Assembly: GCF_033439725.1 (NCBI RefSeq)
Contig: NW_026944386.1
Span: 4,216,001 to 4,280,000 of the forward strand
DNA: 64,000 nucleotides
Direction: 5' to 3'
Source: Neurospora tetraspora
Lineage: Eukaryota > Ascomycota > Sordariomycetes > Sordariales > Sordariaceae
Shown here one piece after another: positions 23,133 through 35,403 of the stretch; within the stretch, counting starts at the first letter, position 1, and each line of letters begins with the position of its first letter. Under the pieces are notes generated by a model. That model was not told the origin of the DNA. It did no database searches and was given only the letters and a program-made list of their open reading frames with translations. A program made the translations under genes and the position numbers.

Positions 23133-24239
23133 GCTCATCTTAATTCTTGCTATATAGTGTAATCTGAAGGCCTCTATTCGGTTACATGTAAAACTACCGT
23201 AAAAGTTTCTAATCTGTATATCTGCATCCTTGTGCAGCTATCGGGGGTTGTTCTTAACCATCAACAATCGCCGGCCTGTGGAGCCGAAGCGAGTTATTTG
23301 TGAGCGCGTTTGGATTGGGTTGCATCAGCGCCAGAAACGGCTTACGGTTTTGTAACGTTTGGAAAGAGCTCCCCACCTTGATTTTCCATCTTAGTAGAAT
23401 TTAGACCTGGGTTGGCAGGTTGGTAACCCATTTCTCTTCACTTCTTAAAGCCGCCAATCAAGCATTTTCCCCATCATTGCTCCCCATCGTCTCAGGGTGA
23501 CAAATTAGGAGTAACGGTCTGGCCTAGAAACTACTGGAGCGGTTGACCGCTCCATGAGGGGTAGTTGCATTCGCTGTCACACAAACTTTGGTAATGCGCC
23601 ATGGCAACTCGCCTTTTTTGCACAAAAAGTACAGCGGGCCTACCTCGCATAGTCGGCAAGTCAGTCATTAATGTAAGTCTCAGCATCATTTTGACCACCA
23701 ACACGACACTGAAATTTGAAGGGGCATCTTATAAAATCAGAGTGGGGCAGAGCCCATTCGAATTCAAGTTAACTCGAACAGAATACACGATTTCAGCTGT
23801 TGTTTTGGTGATGTTATCGCAGTTTAGACTTAGAGGGGTGGATGAAGATTACCATGGCGGATTACCGAGTTCGAAGTTTTGGAGCATGTGTGGAACGTGA
23901 CCGAGTGTTGTTCCTCACCCTGATTCTGCAGTGGTTTGGACCAGTGAGAGCTCCGGCATCCAGTGTTTTCTCCCTTGTCGGAAGAGGTCGTAAAAATCAC
24001 GCTAACAAACAAACCAGGGTTGATTTGGCACTGATATTATTATTGGTCTTATACACGCTAACTATTTACATAGTCTACCCTGTGGGTATGCGGTGCTGCT
24101 TCCGTTCTTAGTCGGTGGGAAAAACCGTACCATAGCCGGATGAAAACCCTCCGCTTCTCTATTGCAACGACGCCGTGTCGACGCCGTGCCTTCGATGTTT
24201 ATCTTCCTCTCGGTATGACCTCACCGTCATTCCCGAGGC
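23133..24239. other. Unassigned region, no supported gene
   Basis: Frames near 23601-23900 and 23842-24111 have no recognisable domain. The right end probably includes the 3' untranslated tail of the adjacent LINE; I see no poly(A) or clear target-site duplication. Confidence 0.4.
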
Positions 24240-24299
24240 GCAATCTTTAATTCCGTTGCGTGGTCCCCCGACCGCACTCCCGCTTTCCAGAATCAAAGA

Positions 24300-27200
24300 T
24301 TAATCTGAGCTCCCCAGTAGCTCTTCTGCTTCCCTCGCTTGTTCGATCTTCACCGCTAGCTTGTACTCCTGCAGTCGTCCCAACCGCAAGGCCCAGCGGA
24401 GGATTCGTTCCGCCCCCGCTACAGTCTCGAGTTCGTCGTGGAGTTGTTCAATATTTGTCGGCCACGTTGGGTCTCCCCATAACCATGTATCTTCCGTTTC
24501 CCTGCATTCTAAGACAATGTGTTCGAACGTCTCCTTCGCTAACCCGCACCGGCAGTACGGTGTTGTCACCTCCAGCACTCTCCTCTCGAAGAGGAACGCC
24601 CGTAAGCCTATTTTGCCCGTCCTAATTTGCACTAGGAGTGAGCTCATAGCCTTCGAGAGGTAGTGTGGAGATGACTTCTCATCCGTGCTGGGCCATGTAT
24701 GGTACTGCAGCGTGGTTCCATCGAACCGTGCACGCGCCTCTGCGGCACTCAGCTTTTTCCTTTTGCTCATCGCCTCAGCCACCCTAACGTGCCACCTCGC
24801 TATCCACTCTCTCCGAGTCGCCTCCTCCAACCACCCGCTTCTTTTCACCTGACGTGGGCTCTCTCACCTCCCCCTGCGGTATCGGGATGTCTTCTCTAGG
24901 GGCCCATCGCTCAGCCCACTCAGCCTTCGCTCGGCCGCTGACCGGGGATAGCTGTAGTTGTCTACCTCCCCTTCTACCCCGTAACTCTGCCGCCACCCAA
25001 GCTGGCGTTCCTCTAACGAAGGCTGCCGCCGGTGAGCGGGTGAGTCGCTCCTCGAACGCTCTAACTCTCTTGTTGAGGTAGAGGTCGAGGGGTGGGCAGA
25101 AGGTCTCCGTCTCCACACTAAACGTAGACGCGGCCTTGTAAGCGCCAGAGACTACCTTTAAGCAGTTAGTCTGGGTCGTTGCAAGAGCCTTCGCGAGACC
25201 GCGTGGTTCCCCAAGCGGCTCCGTTGGCGTGTGGTACGCTGACGCTCCGTAGGCTACTGCTGCACGAATTGCCTTTGTATACACTTCCCTTGCTCGGACG
25301 AGGCTACAACCCCACGTCTTCGCCGCGATGCGTGTGAGAGCGAAGATCTGTGTTGACATTTTCTTCTTTACCGCCTGAAGGTGTGCTTGGTAGGTCAGTT
25401 TGCGGTCCAGCCATACCCCTAGGAACCGCGCCGACTCCGTGGGGGCCAACTGGTGTCCCCCCAAGTCGACGGTCTCGGTCCGTGGCTGTCGGGTTTTGGT
25501 AAAGTGGATGAGCTCGGACTTGCCAGCCTCAAACTCCATTCCTCTCTCCTCCGCCCATCCATGGCAGATCCGCCATACTTCCTTCAGTTTCTCGCAATTC
25601 TCCCTCGTCGACCTCGAAAAGGCCAAAATATTAGTATCATCTGCGAATCCTACCGTCACTGTACCCTTCAGTTCCTTCAGTGCCTCATATAATGTGGCAA
25701 TGAAGATCAAGAAGAGGATTGGTGAGAGAGGGGAGCCCTGCGGCACCCCTACGGGCACCCGAAACTCCCGTGACGACTTCCCGTCGAAGAATAGACTTCC
25801 CCTCCGGTCAGTCAGGAAGCTCTCGACCCATTGTAGAAGCCATTGGGGCAGTCCCTTTTCCCACAAGGTGTGGAGGAGCCACCTATGGTTAACCCAGTCG
25901 AACGCCCCCTTGAGGTCTAAGAGGAGTAGTGAAGCTACCGCCCCTAGATCCCACGCCGTATGTACCGTCTCCGTTACTACCCGAACCGCAAACTCCGTCG
26001 ATCTCCCTTTCCTATTCCCCATCTGTCCCTCCGGAAGGAGCCCATGCTCCTCCGCTACGAGGGCTAGACGCTCCGCAACAATCGCTTCCAGAACCTTCCC
26101 CACGCAACTCAAAAGTGCTATAGGGCGCCATGCTCCGGCCATCTTCCTCTGTGCCGTTGTCTTCCCTGGCTTCTTCAAAACTACTACCTTCGCATGGCGC
26201 CACCGTGCTGGGAAGGAACCGAGGGTGAAGCTCCCAGTCGCGATCACAGCTAGCGCTTCCGCCAGCCGCCTCCCACACGCCTTGAGCAGCTTGTTGGAGA
26301 GCTAATCGCTCCCGGGCGCCTTGTTAGGTGCCATACGGCCGAGGGTCTTCGCCACGTCATCCGCGCTCACCTCATGGCTCATATCTAACACCCGTTCCCT
26401 CTCCCTTTTCCAGTCCGGCAGATGTTCTGTTGGTACCTCTACCCCCGGGAAAAATCTTTCCGCTAAGATCTCCGCTTTTCCTTCATAGCTCCGTTCCTCC
26501 TCTACGTTGCCTTCTCGACATAGCGCCGGGATCTTGGGGGGGTCGGAAGGCAGATGGCTCTGTGTCCTTCCCCACCGCTCCAGCGTCCAGAGCTTCCTCG
26601 GGTCTCTCGACGCCTCCTCCGTGAGGATGCGCCACCGTTTCGCCTGCGCAAATTGGATAGCATCGGCTTGCTTCCGTCTCGCTTCCTCCAACTCTCGTCT
26701 TCTCATCGGTGTTCTCCTCTGCCTCCATGCCCTTGCCATCTTTCTTGCGTGCTTAACGGCCTCCTTCACACCCAAGTCCCACCAGTCGGCACGCCTCCCC
26801 CTCCCTCGCTTCCGTTTCGGGACCGCCTCGTCCGCGATCCTAGTCAGTTCCTCCATCAGCCGTTCGGTAGCGGTCTCCAATTCGGCAACCGTAGTAATTG
26901 CCGCCAGGACCGTTATGTGCTCATAAGCGAGTTCCTTAACCTTCCTGGCATCCATAAGTGCCCAGCTGTAGCCTTCCTCGGCGTCCTCCGGTTCCTCGGT
27001 GATTTCGGTGCGGATTAGGACCGATTGAGCTTGGTGGTCCGATCCGGTGAGGGCTCCGTCCTCCACCGTCTGGTGTGTGGCATACAGTGTTTCCGCTATC
27101 CAAGCGTGGTCTATGGTGCTGTTGAGCTCCCGCCGTGTTCCGTTCCCCAGCCGCGTCGGCTCGCCTCTCGGCGTCGCGAGTACGAGTCGGTGACTCGCTG

Positions 27201-27675
27201 CTAGCGAGAGGAGGACATGACTGCCTTTACTCCGTCTTCCGTGAATGTCCCATATCGGGTGGTGGAGATTCATATCTCCGACCACAACGTCCCTTCCCCT
27301 CGGTCTCGATGCGATTTCCCTAAGGGGGGTATACCAGTTACGTTCAGGACCCGAGTCCCAAATCGGTGAGTAGACCGACCACACCCTTATTTCGTTCTCT
27401 CCCTCTCCTAGCCTCATCATGACCCAGTCTTCTCCTTGTTCGTAGTCCCACCGATCGATTGCGAAGCGTTTACTTACATACAGCGCCGCGCGTCCCTGGT
27501 TGGTACTATCCAACGCCCAATAGCGTGAGGCCTTAGTGTTGGGGATGCCGCCCGTGGCCGCACTTCGGCCTGGTTCTTGGATCGCTATAATATCGTAGTG
27601 GTCCTCCATTTCCAACGCGATCTTTATCCTGTTGTATGACTTCACCACGTTCCAGTACAGAATCTTTAGATTCAT
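24300..27675 (-). pseudogene. LINE ORF2: endonuclease and reverse transcriptase
   Basis: Starts at 27675. The AP-endonuclease domain has LYWNVVKSYNRI, IAIQEP, VGDMNLHHPIWD, STIDHAW and GSDHQAQ, with the expected catalytic Glu, Asp and His. A linker with KARKMARAWRQRR precedes KAPGSD at the RT entry, where an in-frame TAG (26302-26304) falls. The RT continues in the same frame with WRPIALLSCVGKVLE, LLLLDLKGAFDWVNH, GVPQGSPLSPILF and the catalytic VGFADDTNILAF. Near 24845 the frame shifts; the C-terminal CRCGLAKETFEHIVLEC (CxC...H...C) follows in the next frame and ends at 24300. Residue conservation is otherwise good, so the lesions look recent. Confidence 0.92.
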
Positions 27676-28259
27676 AGAGTGAAAGATAGGGCAGGATCCT
27701 TCTGGTGTAATCGAGGGCTCGACCTGGTGGCGATGTTTAGCGTCTTAGGTGTCTTCCTCTGGCGCTTCGCCTTAGCTTCTTCCAGCTTGGCGCGAAGTTC
27801 TCGTTGCTGCTTCGTGTAGGGGCCGCGCTTCTTGTTAGCTTGTACTTCATGCCATTCAGATTCCAGGATTGCTAATTCTGCATCTGGGATATCCAGGTCG
27901 CCGTCTTCGTCAGCGTGTGTGGGTTGGGACCGGGACGGCGTCGCAGGGGGGACGTCCCCCATAGGTTCTTGCGTCGCCGCGGTTTGCGTCTGCTGGAGGA
28001 GTTGCTGCTGTAGGACCTCTTCGGCCGGCTGGGTGGCTTCAGGCTGACTCGGGGCCGGTGTTTCGTCGATTGATACCGGTTCCGCCCGCTGGGCGAATAC
28101 GCGTGGGCGTTCCATGAACGCCGTGGAGGAGCGACCGAGCGCCGCTTTTACAAGCGGGCAGTCGCGAGAGAACGCGTAGTGTCCTTTGCGGTTGCATGGG
28201 AAGCACTTCACGAGGTCGGGTTGTTGGTTGGAGGGGCAATTAGCTTCGGCATCCTTCAT
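27672..28259 (-). CDS. LINE ORF1 (gag-like, zinc knuckle), probably 5'-truncated
   Basis: 195 residues. Near the N-terminus is one zinc-knuckle-like motif, CFPCNRKGHYAFSRDC, whose His-Cys spacing (6) is longer than the usual 4. Then a Pro/Gln-rich section and a basic coiled stretch (KKRGPYTKQQRELRAKLEE...KAKRQRK). Its stop overlaps the ORF2 start by ATGA, which suggests termination-reinitiation, as proposed for other two-ORF LINEs. A stop lies a few codons upstream of the first ATG, and most of a typical ORF1 is missing before it. Confidence 0.7.
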   Translation of the reverse strand: MKDAEANCPSNQQPDLVKCFPCNRKGHYAFSRDCPLVKAALGRSSTAFMERPRVFAQRAEPVSIDETPAPSQPEATQPAEEVLQQQLLQQTQTAATQEPMGDVPPATPSRSQPTHADEDGDLDIPDAELAILESEWHEVQANKKRGPYTKQQRELRAKLEEAKAKRQRKTPKTLNIATRSSPRLHQKDPALSFTL

Positions 28260-28550
28260 TGTTATTTGGTCAGGAAATCACGATACTGGATAAGGCGCGG
28301 CATAGGTGGCTATTTGCTTAATGGGAGCAAGTCTCGTCGGGGGGCGGCTGACGAGGGCTCGTTACAACGGTGGCATTTTTGCATTTCTTAGTGGATCGGG
28401 CAGCCATGGTCCCAAATACGTCTGTATCTCCTTTAAAGATGCGTTGAGCCCACAACGCATAAAATAAACAGCAGTCTTCTCTGTGCGTATCGTGACGTTC
28501 TGTTTCAAGTATTAACCTTCTATCCACGTGCGAGTGTTACTGCCGAGATA

Positions 28551-28604
28551 CATATTGTTTTGAACGGCGCATGTAAGCATATTGTTTTGAACGGCGCATG
28601 TAAG
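28551..28604. repeat. Exact 27-bp tandem duplication
   Basis: Units 28551-28577 and 28578-28604 are identical. The pair lies between the apparent LINE 5' end and the truncated group-A gene, so it may be a scar of element insertion or repair. Confidence 0.9.
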
Positions 28605-28652
28605 GGCCTCAATTCAGCAAGCACTTGCAGTCAACTCATGTCCGATACACAG

Positions 28653-28838
28653 GTACTCTGGACTGCTATCGGCAACGTTATTCTGCGAGCCCTCAACATC
28701 GTTCTCGAGGAGCTCAGGACCATCATGGGTTCCGAGTTACACCTAAACGAGGAGGTCCTCAACCTCTTGGGAGATCACATCTCGGGTTGGTACCGAACCA
28801 AGATCATGTCGCAGCAGGTAGCTGCAAGCATGAAGTGA
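28653..28838 (+). pseudogene. Group A1: last exon of a truncated paralogue
   Basis: Only the last exon is recognisable: 61 residues beginning after ACACAG at 28652. It aligns well with the last exons of A2 and A3: TAIGNVILRALNIVLEEL corresponds to NAITAVMPEALEIVLAGV and TAIGNIMPMALEIVIQSI, and LLGDHISGWYRTKIMSQQ corresponds to YLKDHISFWYQRKILLQQ. The first exon is not found upstream, where the LINE begins within about 130 bp, so LINE insertion or an associated deletion probably removed it. The exon itself is open to its TGA, so decay is recent or it may still be spliced from elsewhere. Confidence 0.65.
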
Positions 28839-31800
28839 GAGCTTCATTTCTACTCTTGCAGTCCTTGGTTCTGTTAGGAAATTTTCCCTTGCTGTTCTCG
28901 ACCCCTTCTTGTTCTTTTCTTAACCTTTTTTTTTTCTTTCCTTTTTTTTCTCTTTTTTTTTCTTTTTTCTTTTTCGTTTCCATCGCTTCTGAGATCCAAA
29001 GCGGCGAACATTTCCATTCACACTATCATTTTAGTCTCTCAACTAGACTTAAATCCTCAACCTCTTTGTTGTATAAATAAGTCAACATACCTGTTGTTTT
29101 GAGAGATTCTGTAAAGTGCGCCCTTAGCAGATTTGGTGTTCGCGCAGCAAAATCGACGACGAAGAGGAAGAGAAATGGCAACGACGGGGAACGGGGTCTT
29201 TACTTATAGTGTAAGCCCCTGTCAACAACGCCGCCGTGCATCACCTGCAGTTGCGGACGTCACTCTTCCACATGGACATCACAATTTGTGTAAAATCTGA
29301 CACAAGATATGAAACAGGTTCCCCCAAGAATCGATGAAACGAACACGAGGGGTATCATTCAGTGAGACAAGGCGTGGTCGTCTTCGGGTGACTCGGAGTG
29401 CCTAGTCAGCCGTGTGATCCACGGCCTGGCCCGACTGCCGAACGCTGGCACAGGTGAGAAGAGTAGGTGTCACCGACAGTGGCCTGATCGTCAGGAACGC
29501 CAACTGAAGCTAAGCTAGCACCCCCTGCCAATAAATCCGGGGTGGGACGCAAAAATGCGGTGTTGTTAAATGGATAAACACCGGAAATAAACCAGGCATC
29601 AACATTGACATCGAAATCGCTGATATTGCATTTCCCTCTTGGCTTCAATGACGAGAACATGACACATCAGGTTCTAGAGTCTAGACTTTATCCCAGCCTT
29701 GTACTTAACATCCATGGTGTTTGAGAAGGGTCCCCCTCGACGATCCCCACGTGGCCCTGAGATGTTACATGCAGATCATGATCTCAAATCTTATGCGCAA
29801 TGTCCCGAATCAATGCCCATCAAACGTCAAACGTCAAGTACCTTGCTCGCCGGGGAAGCTTGTTCGTCATTTCTTTTTTCGCCTGTTTTGACATTGTTTC
29901 ATCGAGAGAAGGACTTGATTGGATACCCTACGGCGGCTTGGCAGGCGAGATTAAGGTGGTCTGTCGGTGAGAGTGGTGGTTAATGTTGAATCCCAGGCAT
30001 ACTCTATTTTCAGCTTTGCGTCAGTATCCTAGAGTGCCTAGCCAATTTACCCCAGGTCCTTGTGTCCTTTATAAGGGTTGTTGTTTCAGATTACCGCAGC
30101 GCGCTTCTCGCTGTATCTCCCACCGAGTAGCACAGCACAGGAAGAGGACGACGACCCCTTTCCCATTTGCCGAATTTGGCATCTCTTGGTAGAAACGGGT
30201 GTTATCATTGGCCAATGGCATCTGCGATAACAGGGTTGTGGCCAGCTTGAACCGAATACGTTGAGCAAAATCGAGAAGAGGGTTGACTCTGAGTGGCGGT
30301 AACGGTTTCACGAATTAGCAATTTTGGAAGATGCAATCTTCGTAAGTGGAAGAGTCGTCAGGAACGAGGTACTGTGCGGCGAGGAGGGAAAGGTGTCGTT
30401 TCCCAAGAAAAAGAGGAAAGCGCGAAACCGAGCAGGCACCAGGGCGGGGTGCACCGGAAGGGGCCGAACTGGGGAAACCTAATCCTACGGCGCCATCCGG
30501 CTGCAGTGCTCAGGGCACTGCAGCGGCAATGCACGCTACCCTACAGAGCCTCCAAACCTCAAGTCTGTAACCCCCATACAGATCATCATCGGCATGCGTG
30601 CCGCCACAGTGCATAGGATGGCAGGTGTCAAACCTGCATCTCGGCATCTACTTCCCAAAATTTGGGCAACGTACCTTGGAGGTAGGCTTTACATGCCGGA
30701 GTTTGATGCAGAAGGTTGGCGAAGGTAGCGGATGGTAGAGAAAAAAGTCCGAGCGAACAACTGAACCGGCACGACGGGATCAGTCTTGAAGATCCTCAAC
30801 GGTGACAATGCCTACCTTCCTGTTCGAGGCCGTACAGCATCGCTCCAGGGCTCCAGACCTGCTTTCTCGGTTTCGGTTCCTGGCAACAGGAAGGCACATC
30901 TGAAGGGTCGATGCCCATCTCAGGTCTCGGCAATGTCGGTTCCTGCATCTGTCAGTCTCGCACCTTCCCCACATATCATGGCTCCTGCCTTGTCGTTTCA
31001 TCACCTTGGTTTCCCCTGGTTGATGAGATCTAAGATTTCGGCATCGGTGAGTCGCACGGTTACGATGTTTTCCACCTTTTCCCCCATTCCAGTTTTTCCA
31101 TCTCCCCCAGGTCGAGCCCAAGTTTCCCCCTGGTCGGAGGTGTCGCCGTTGCCCAGCCAAAATTGGTGGTATCTCGAGCGTAGGTGAGAGGCTGACCGCT
31201 GGAGCATTGATTGTAATTCCACTGGGTTATAATTAGGTCGCTGACGATTCCCTGATCTTCGCTAAAGTAGTACTACACGTGGGTGTGGATACCGACGAGC
31301 AGATCTCACTTTGGTTACCCCAGACGGTGACATGCACCCCCGGGAGCCTTGCGGCTCCCGTCGTACCTGTCGTACCTTGATCGATGAGGTGATCCCGTAT
31401 TTTTCATGGGTGAAGTGAATTGCAGATTCCTTGGCTGCTGTCTTTGATCATTCAGTCCTTCGACTCCCTACCCACGAATTCCTCGTGCTACCGTAACGGC
31501 GATGCCTCCGCTTGCTAACGATACGTACAGAGACGTGCACGGCGCAAGGACTTGCAGCCCTGGCAAGGTGTCAGAAAAAGTGCTGGAACATGTCCATTAA
31601 TGTTCCGAACAAAGCTATTTGGTTAACGGACGAAGCGACATCCGCAATGATCTTCACCGGAAGGGAGTGAGGTAAGTTGCTTCCTGATAATATCAAGATG
31701 ATCTAGACCACTAGATCATCATGGTTGAGTTCGTCCAGCATCTCCGCCGGTTGTCACGGTGGACGGACAACCGTCAGAGGCCGAAGGCAGTCGTTCCAGA

Positions 31801-32188
31801 CTCGTGTTTCCAAGTCATTTAAGCCTCCAAGTGCCATTTGCAAATGATGAAACGTCAGATCCTCATTAAAGATCAGGACGTTTACCTCGAAAGGGAACAG
31901 TTGAAGGAAGTCAGCAAACCTTTGAATTTCGTTGGAACAGGGAAGAAAACATGCGGTGAGGTAGTTAATCAAGTCAGCAGAGAGATAGCATAATTCAACA
32001 GCAACAGCTATCATGAGCCTCGGCGGCAATGTCCGCACCCATGTCGGCTTCATGTTAGCCTTTAGGCGAGTGGAGACTAGGCTAAATCTAAACCAGATCC
32101 CTTGTCAACAAGGCTTTGGAGCTACATCGCAGCGTCTTGCTGAAAAGGTCATGATATATCAAGTATGTAAACAGACCTCAAGAAGGTG
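28839..32188. other. Gene-poor stretch with a duplicated flank
   Basis: No supported gene. T-rich low-complexity tract at about 28920-28975. Sequence at about 29105-29420 is a diverged copy of DNA at about 38575-39290 downstream of A2. A hairpin (GGGAGCC TTGC GGCTCCC) lies near 31340. A 99-codon minus frame at 32053-31754 and frames at 30780-31220 show no recognisable features. Confidence 0.45.
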
Positions 32189-32197
32189 TTATATAAG
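32189..32197 (+). promoter_or_regulatory. TATA-like box of gene B1
   Basis: TTATATAAG about 130 bp upstream of the B1 ATG, in otherwise mixed-composition DNA. Confidence 0.45.
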
Positions 32198-32325
32198 TGC
32201 ATAGGTCATCAACTCCATAGTATCTGAAGAACAAGCCCGACACAAGAAGCAAGTACCAGCAACTTCAACAACTTCCCTCAACGATACAAATAAATAACTA
32301 CCACCTTTACATCAAAACAACCAAA

Positions 32326-33252
32326 ATGTCTGCATCGAACTCGACCAACAACAACATGTCTCCTACCACCGAGGTGGAAGACGTATTTCAGGCCTTTTTT
32401 CAGGGAGCAGGCAGTCCTTCCGATCAACGTCCAGCGAGCGAGAATGCGCACATGCCATCCCACACACGCTCTTTCTCGATGTTCAGTTCAGTGCCAGCGC
32501 AGGACGGTGTCTTTGGCCATTCCCAAGCTACCTCCTTCATGCCCTTCGAGCATCGGCACAGCTATCCGAGTACTCTCCACCAGTTCCCTATGCAGGCCGA
32601 GCAAGTCAATCGGAATCCGATGATGACAGCCACCTCCGGTTTTCCCAGCATGCCAGCTATGACCCAGTCCTACGGCGCGGCCGAGTCCCATTTTCGTTTC
32701 CCTACTCCCATGGTCAACCAGAGCGAATGGATTTCCACCCAGGGCGTGTAACAAAACATGAACAACGGATCCCATATGCCAATGGTGAATGGTAGTATGG
32801 CACCCGAGTGGACGGAGCGGCACACCGAGATCTTGAAGGAGGGCAAACGGTTGGGCAAAACCGTCCCGCAGATCGTCACGGAGCTCTATCAGCTTGATGG
32901 AAGATTTCGATCGAGCAACTGCGTCACGAAACGTTGGTTGAGGATGAAGGAGAGCTGTGTTTCGAAGCGTGTGGGTTGTACCAGGAAACAAACTTACTTA
33001 TGCCAGTCGCTGACGGATCATCAATAATAGGAACGTGACACAATCATCTACAACCTCACTCCGACCATGGTCCAACTGATCTATACCGAGGTCGCCAGGC
33101 TCCAGCGTGGAAGGATGATGCAGATGGGCAGCGCTGCCAGTGCCCCTGGGTTGTCGGAGGCTATTGAGCAGGACGTCAAGGACATTGCCAGGCGCCACCT
33201 GGAGCGCTGCATTCAGGACATGGTCGTTCGTCTTTCTGGCAACGAGAATTGA
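32326..33252 (+). CDS. Group B1: SANT/Myb-like paralogue with an in-frame stop
   Basis: Exons 32326-32970 and 33031-33252, phase-0 intron of 60 nt; 288 residues if the TAA at 32749-32751 is counted as one position. Residues 1-140 are disordered, Ser/Pro/Met/Gln-rich. After the TAA comes the conserved block EWTERHTEILKEGKRLGKTV...NCVTKRWLRMK, with a SANT/Myb pattern: Trp at the start, a basic third helix with KRW. It matches gene B2 closely. The last exon has the shared module: NLTPTMVQLIYTEVARL, a variable loop, then EQDVKDIARRHLERCIQDM. No intron I can place removes the TAA in frame. The ATG at 32758 could start a shorter protein holding just the SANT block and module. Likely nuclear and DNA-binding, by inference only. 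Confidence 0.72.
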
Positions 33253-35403
33253 CTTTGGGTGATGGAGGGGGTTATTGGATCGTGAGAGCAATGGCTCGAT
33301 GTCGCTTGTCGGAGGATCTTGGTGCGTCGGCGATGGTATTTTGTTTGGGTTATGGCGGCCTGGCGTTGGTTGTTGTTTGTAACTTGGTCGTTCCTGTAGG
33401 ACAGGACATCACTGTAAACTTGGTTAAATTCAGTACTTGTTTTTGGCTGAACCTGTTGGGTGTGGCTACCGCACAGTAGTGAAAGCTTATCTGAATGCCC
33501 TCCAACATTCGCCAAACACTGTTAAGAAACTAACTTCAGTGCTAGCGAATAACTGGCTCATGCTTTCCGCTTGTGGTATTTACCCGAGTAAGGTATGGAA
33601 AGCTCGACGTCCCGCGGTCGTTGTTGAGGGCAATTCCAAGCAAGAATTGCAAAAAGAGGGAATCAACTTACGAACCGAGTGGCCATGGGAAAGTCGAAAC
33701 GCAGAGTGTTGGATATTTGTATCTTGGTATGCCGCCTCACTCCCAATCCCACTCCCACATCCTCTCCCAGTAGGTACAGGATCCTTGATGTGGGATGTGG
33801 GAGCATCTGATTGCAGGTGTCCTACCGGTCCACTTCAGGCTTGAGAGCATGTGTACATGCATGTGCCGTGCGAATCGATTGTTGTCACTGCAGCCAGGTT
33901 AATCTCCGCGACAAGAACAACAAAACCCAAGTCAGAACACAGTTCATGTAGGGATCCTTTGTGATCATGCACTCGTTGTGGTCACCATTTCGCTGACATA
34001 CCGCGTGTTGAAGCCTGTACTTGGTTGCTTTAGCGAGTAGGTACTGTAGGCTCGTAGGCTGGTGATCCCCTCTTTTAGTCGCAGTCTCGCCAGACCGAGA
34101 CCGCCGGCGACTGATTGAAATATGAAGAAGGAAGAACGAGGGAGGGAAAAACGTCGCCTAGAGCGCAAAACACGAATTTGAAGGCAAGTCGGATTGATGA
34201 AGGGGCATCATTTTTCAGGCGCAAGAAAGTGAACTGCTGGTGGAAAGAGGGATGGATGGGAATGGGAGGTCTTCAACTGCCGCCGGCAGACGGCAAAGCA
34301 CATTGCGGGCGCCAGCTTGCCTGCCGAGAGGATAGCTTTATCTTATCGCAACGCTGAATGGCTGGGCAAACGACATCATAAGAATCATTCACCGCACCGC
34401 CCGATCCTAAACTTCGACCCATCAACCAAGAACAACGAAGCTAATATCATGGCCACCGCTGTCCAATACAGAAACCAAATTCGAAGCCTTCCAACCCCAG
34501 CCTACGTTGGAATCTACCTACCTCCACATAAGTTTCCCTCTTCGACAGTCGACGCGTACCAGACACAGATGATTCCACGAAAGCCGACTCTGGAGATTGC
34601 CAAATCACGCGGCTCGCCGTGATAGTGTTCGGACCCCATTTTTGTACACGCGCTCATGTTACTGACAATTGACGCCGAGTACGTATAGTAACGAGTCCCC
34701 ATGCGCGACTTCGAAATCTTCCTCTGCGAGCCGGAAACACGTCAAACACGTCCGGTGACCGATACGATACTGCGTGCCACAGTCGCCCGAGACGCTCGTC
34801 GCAGAGATTCCTGTAGGCTTCAGTCCGCAGGCCACGAACAAGTCCTGCCTGCTTTCGCGGAGCGGAAGCTCAAGGGACGGTAGCACAAAAGCAATCGAGC
34901 CGATCAACACGCGACGATGACCCGCGGCGCAACGTCAAATCACAAAGAGGAGCCAGTTCCGAGGAGGCGACAATTGACTGCCCATATACAAGCGTACAAG
35001 GACGTACTGGCGATAGATTGCGATCTGTCTACATGGCGGAAGGTGGGAGATGCGAGGACCTGAGCACGACCAGGCCTGTGGCCATAAAAGAATGACGAAG
35101 GGGAGAGGACACAAGAGCCGTTGGAAAAAGAGCGTGTGTGAGAGAGACAAGCAGAGCCGTCAACCAGCGTTGACAGTAAAATCCGATGGAGGAACAATGG
35201 AAGAGTAGAAAGATGGAAGAAGGTAAGAGAGACCGAAAGAAACGACAGACTGGGGGTCGTGACCAAAGCACGCGTCTCTGAGAGACGTTCTCCCAACAAA
35301 GGCGGTTCGGTTCTCCACCCCCTCCTGGATTCGAAAGTACTTGGACTCCCAGAAGACGATGGCTTCCCTGCCTTGGGTGTCATCAATCCGGAACCGTGCT
35401 AGA
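33253..35403. other. Intergenic region between B1 and C1
   Basis: No strongly supported gene; one small candidate at 34449-34622 is listed separately. The right part (34935-35400) is the 3' flank of minus-strand gene C1. Confidence 0.45.
34449..34622 (+). CDS. Possible small ORF, 57 codons
   Basis: Begins with MATAVQYRNQIRSLP after an A/C-rich leader-like sequence (aatatcATGGCC), a good fungal start context. No domain, signal peptide or paralogue in the window recognised. It may be the first exon of a gene I cannot complete, or chance. Confidence 0.2.
   Translation: MATAVQYRNQIRSLPTPAYVGIYLPPHKFPSSTVDAYQTQMIPRKPTLEIAKSRGSP

Larger units (their letters stand above)
24240..28530 (-). mobile_element. 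Tad-clade LINE (non-LTR retrotransposon), nearly full length
   Basis: Minus-strand element with a gag-like ORF1 (28259-27672) and an ORF2 (27675-24300) coding AP-endonuclease, reverse transcriptase and a C-terminal Cys/His motif, the layout of fungal Tad-like LINEs such as Tad1 and CgT1. ORF1 and ORF2 overlap as ATGA. I see no RNase H domain between the RT and the C-terminal motif. ORF2 carries one in-frame stop and one frameshift, so this copy looks inactive but young. ORF1 is short; a frame at 28527-28318 with MAARSTKKCKNATVV may be its eroded start. Both ends are uncertain. Confidence 0.9.

Noticed and set aside
31330-31350. GGGAGCC-TTGC-GGCTCCC hairpin
   Set aside because: A lone 7-bp stem; bacterial-type terminator logic does not apply in a fungus and nothing else marks an element end.
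31754-32053. 99-codon minus-strand frame upstream of B1
   Set aside because: Moderately hydrophobic but no domain, paralogue or splice support; lies in the B1 promoter side.
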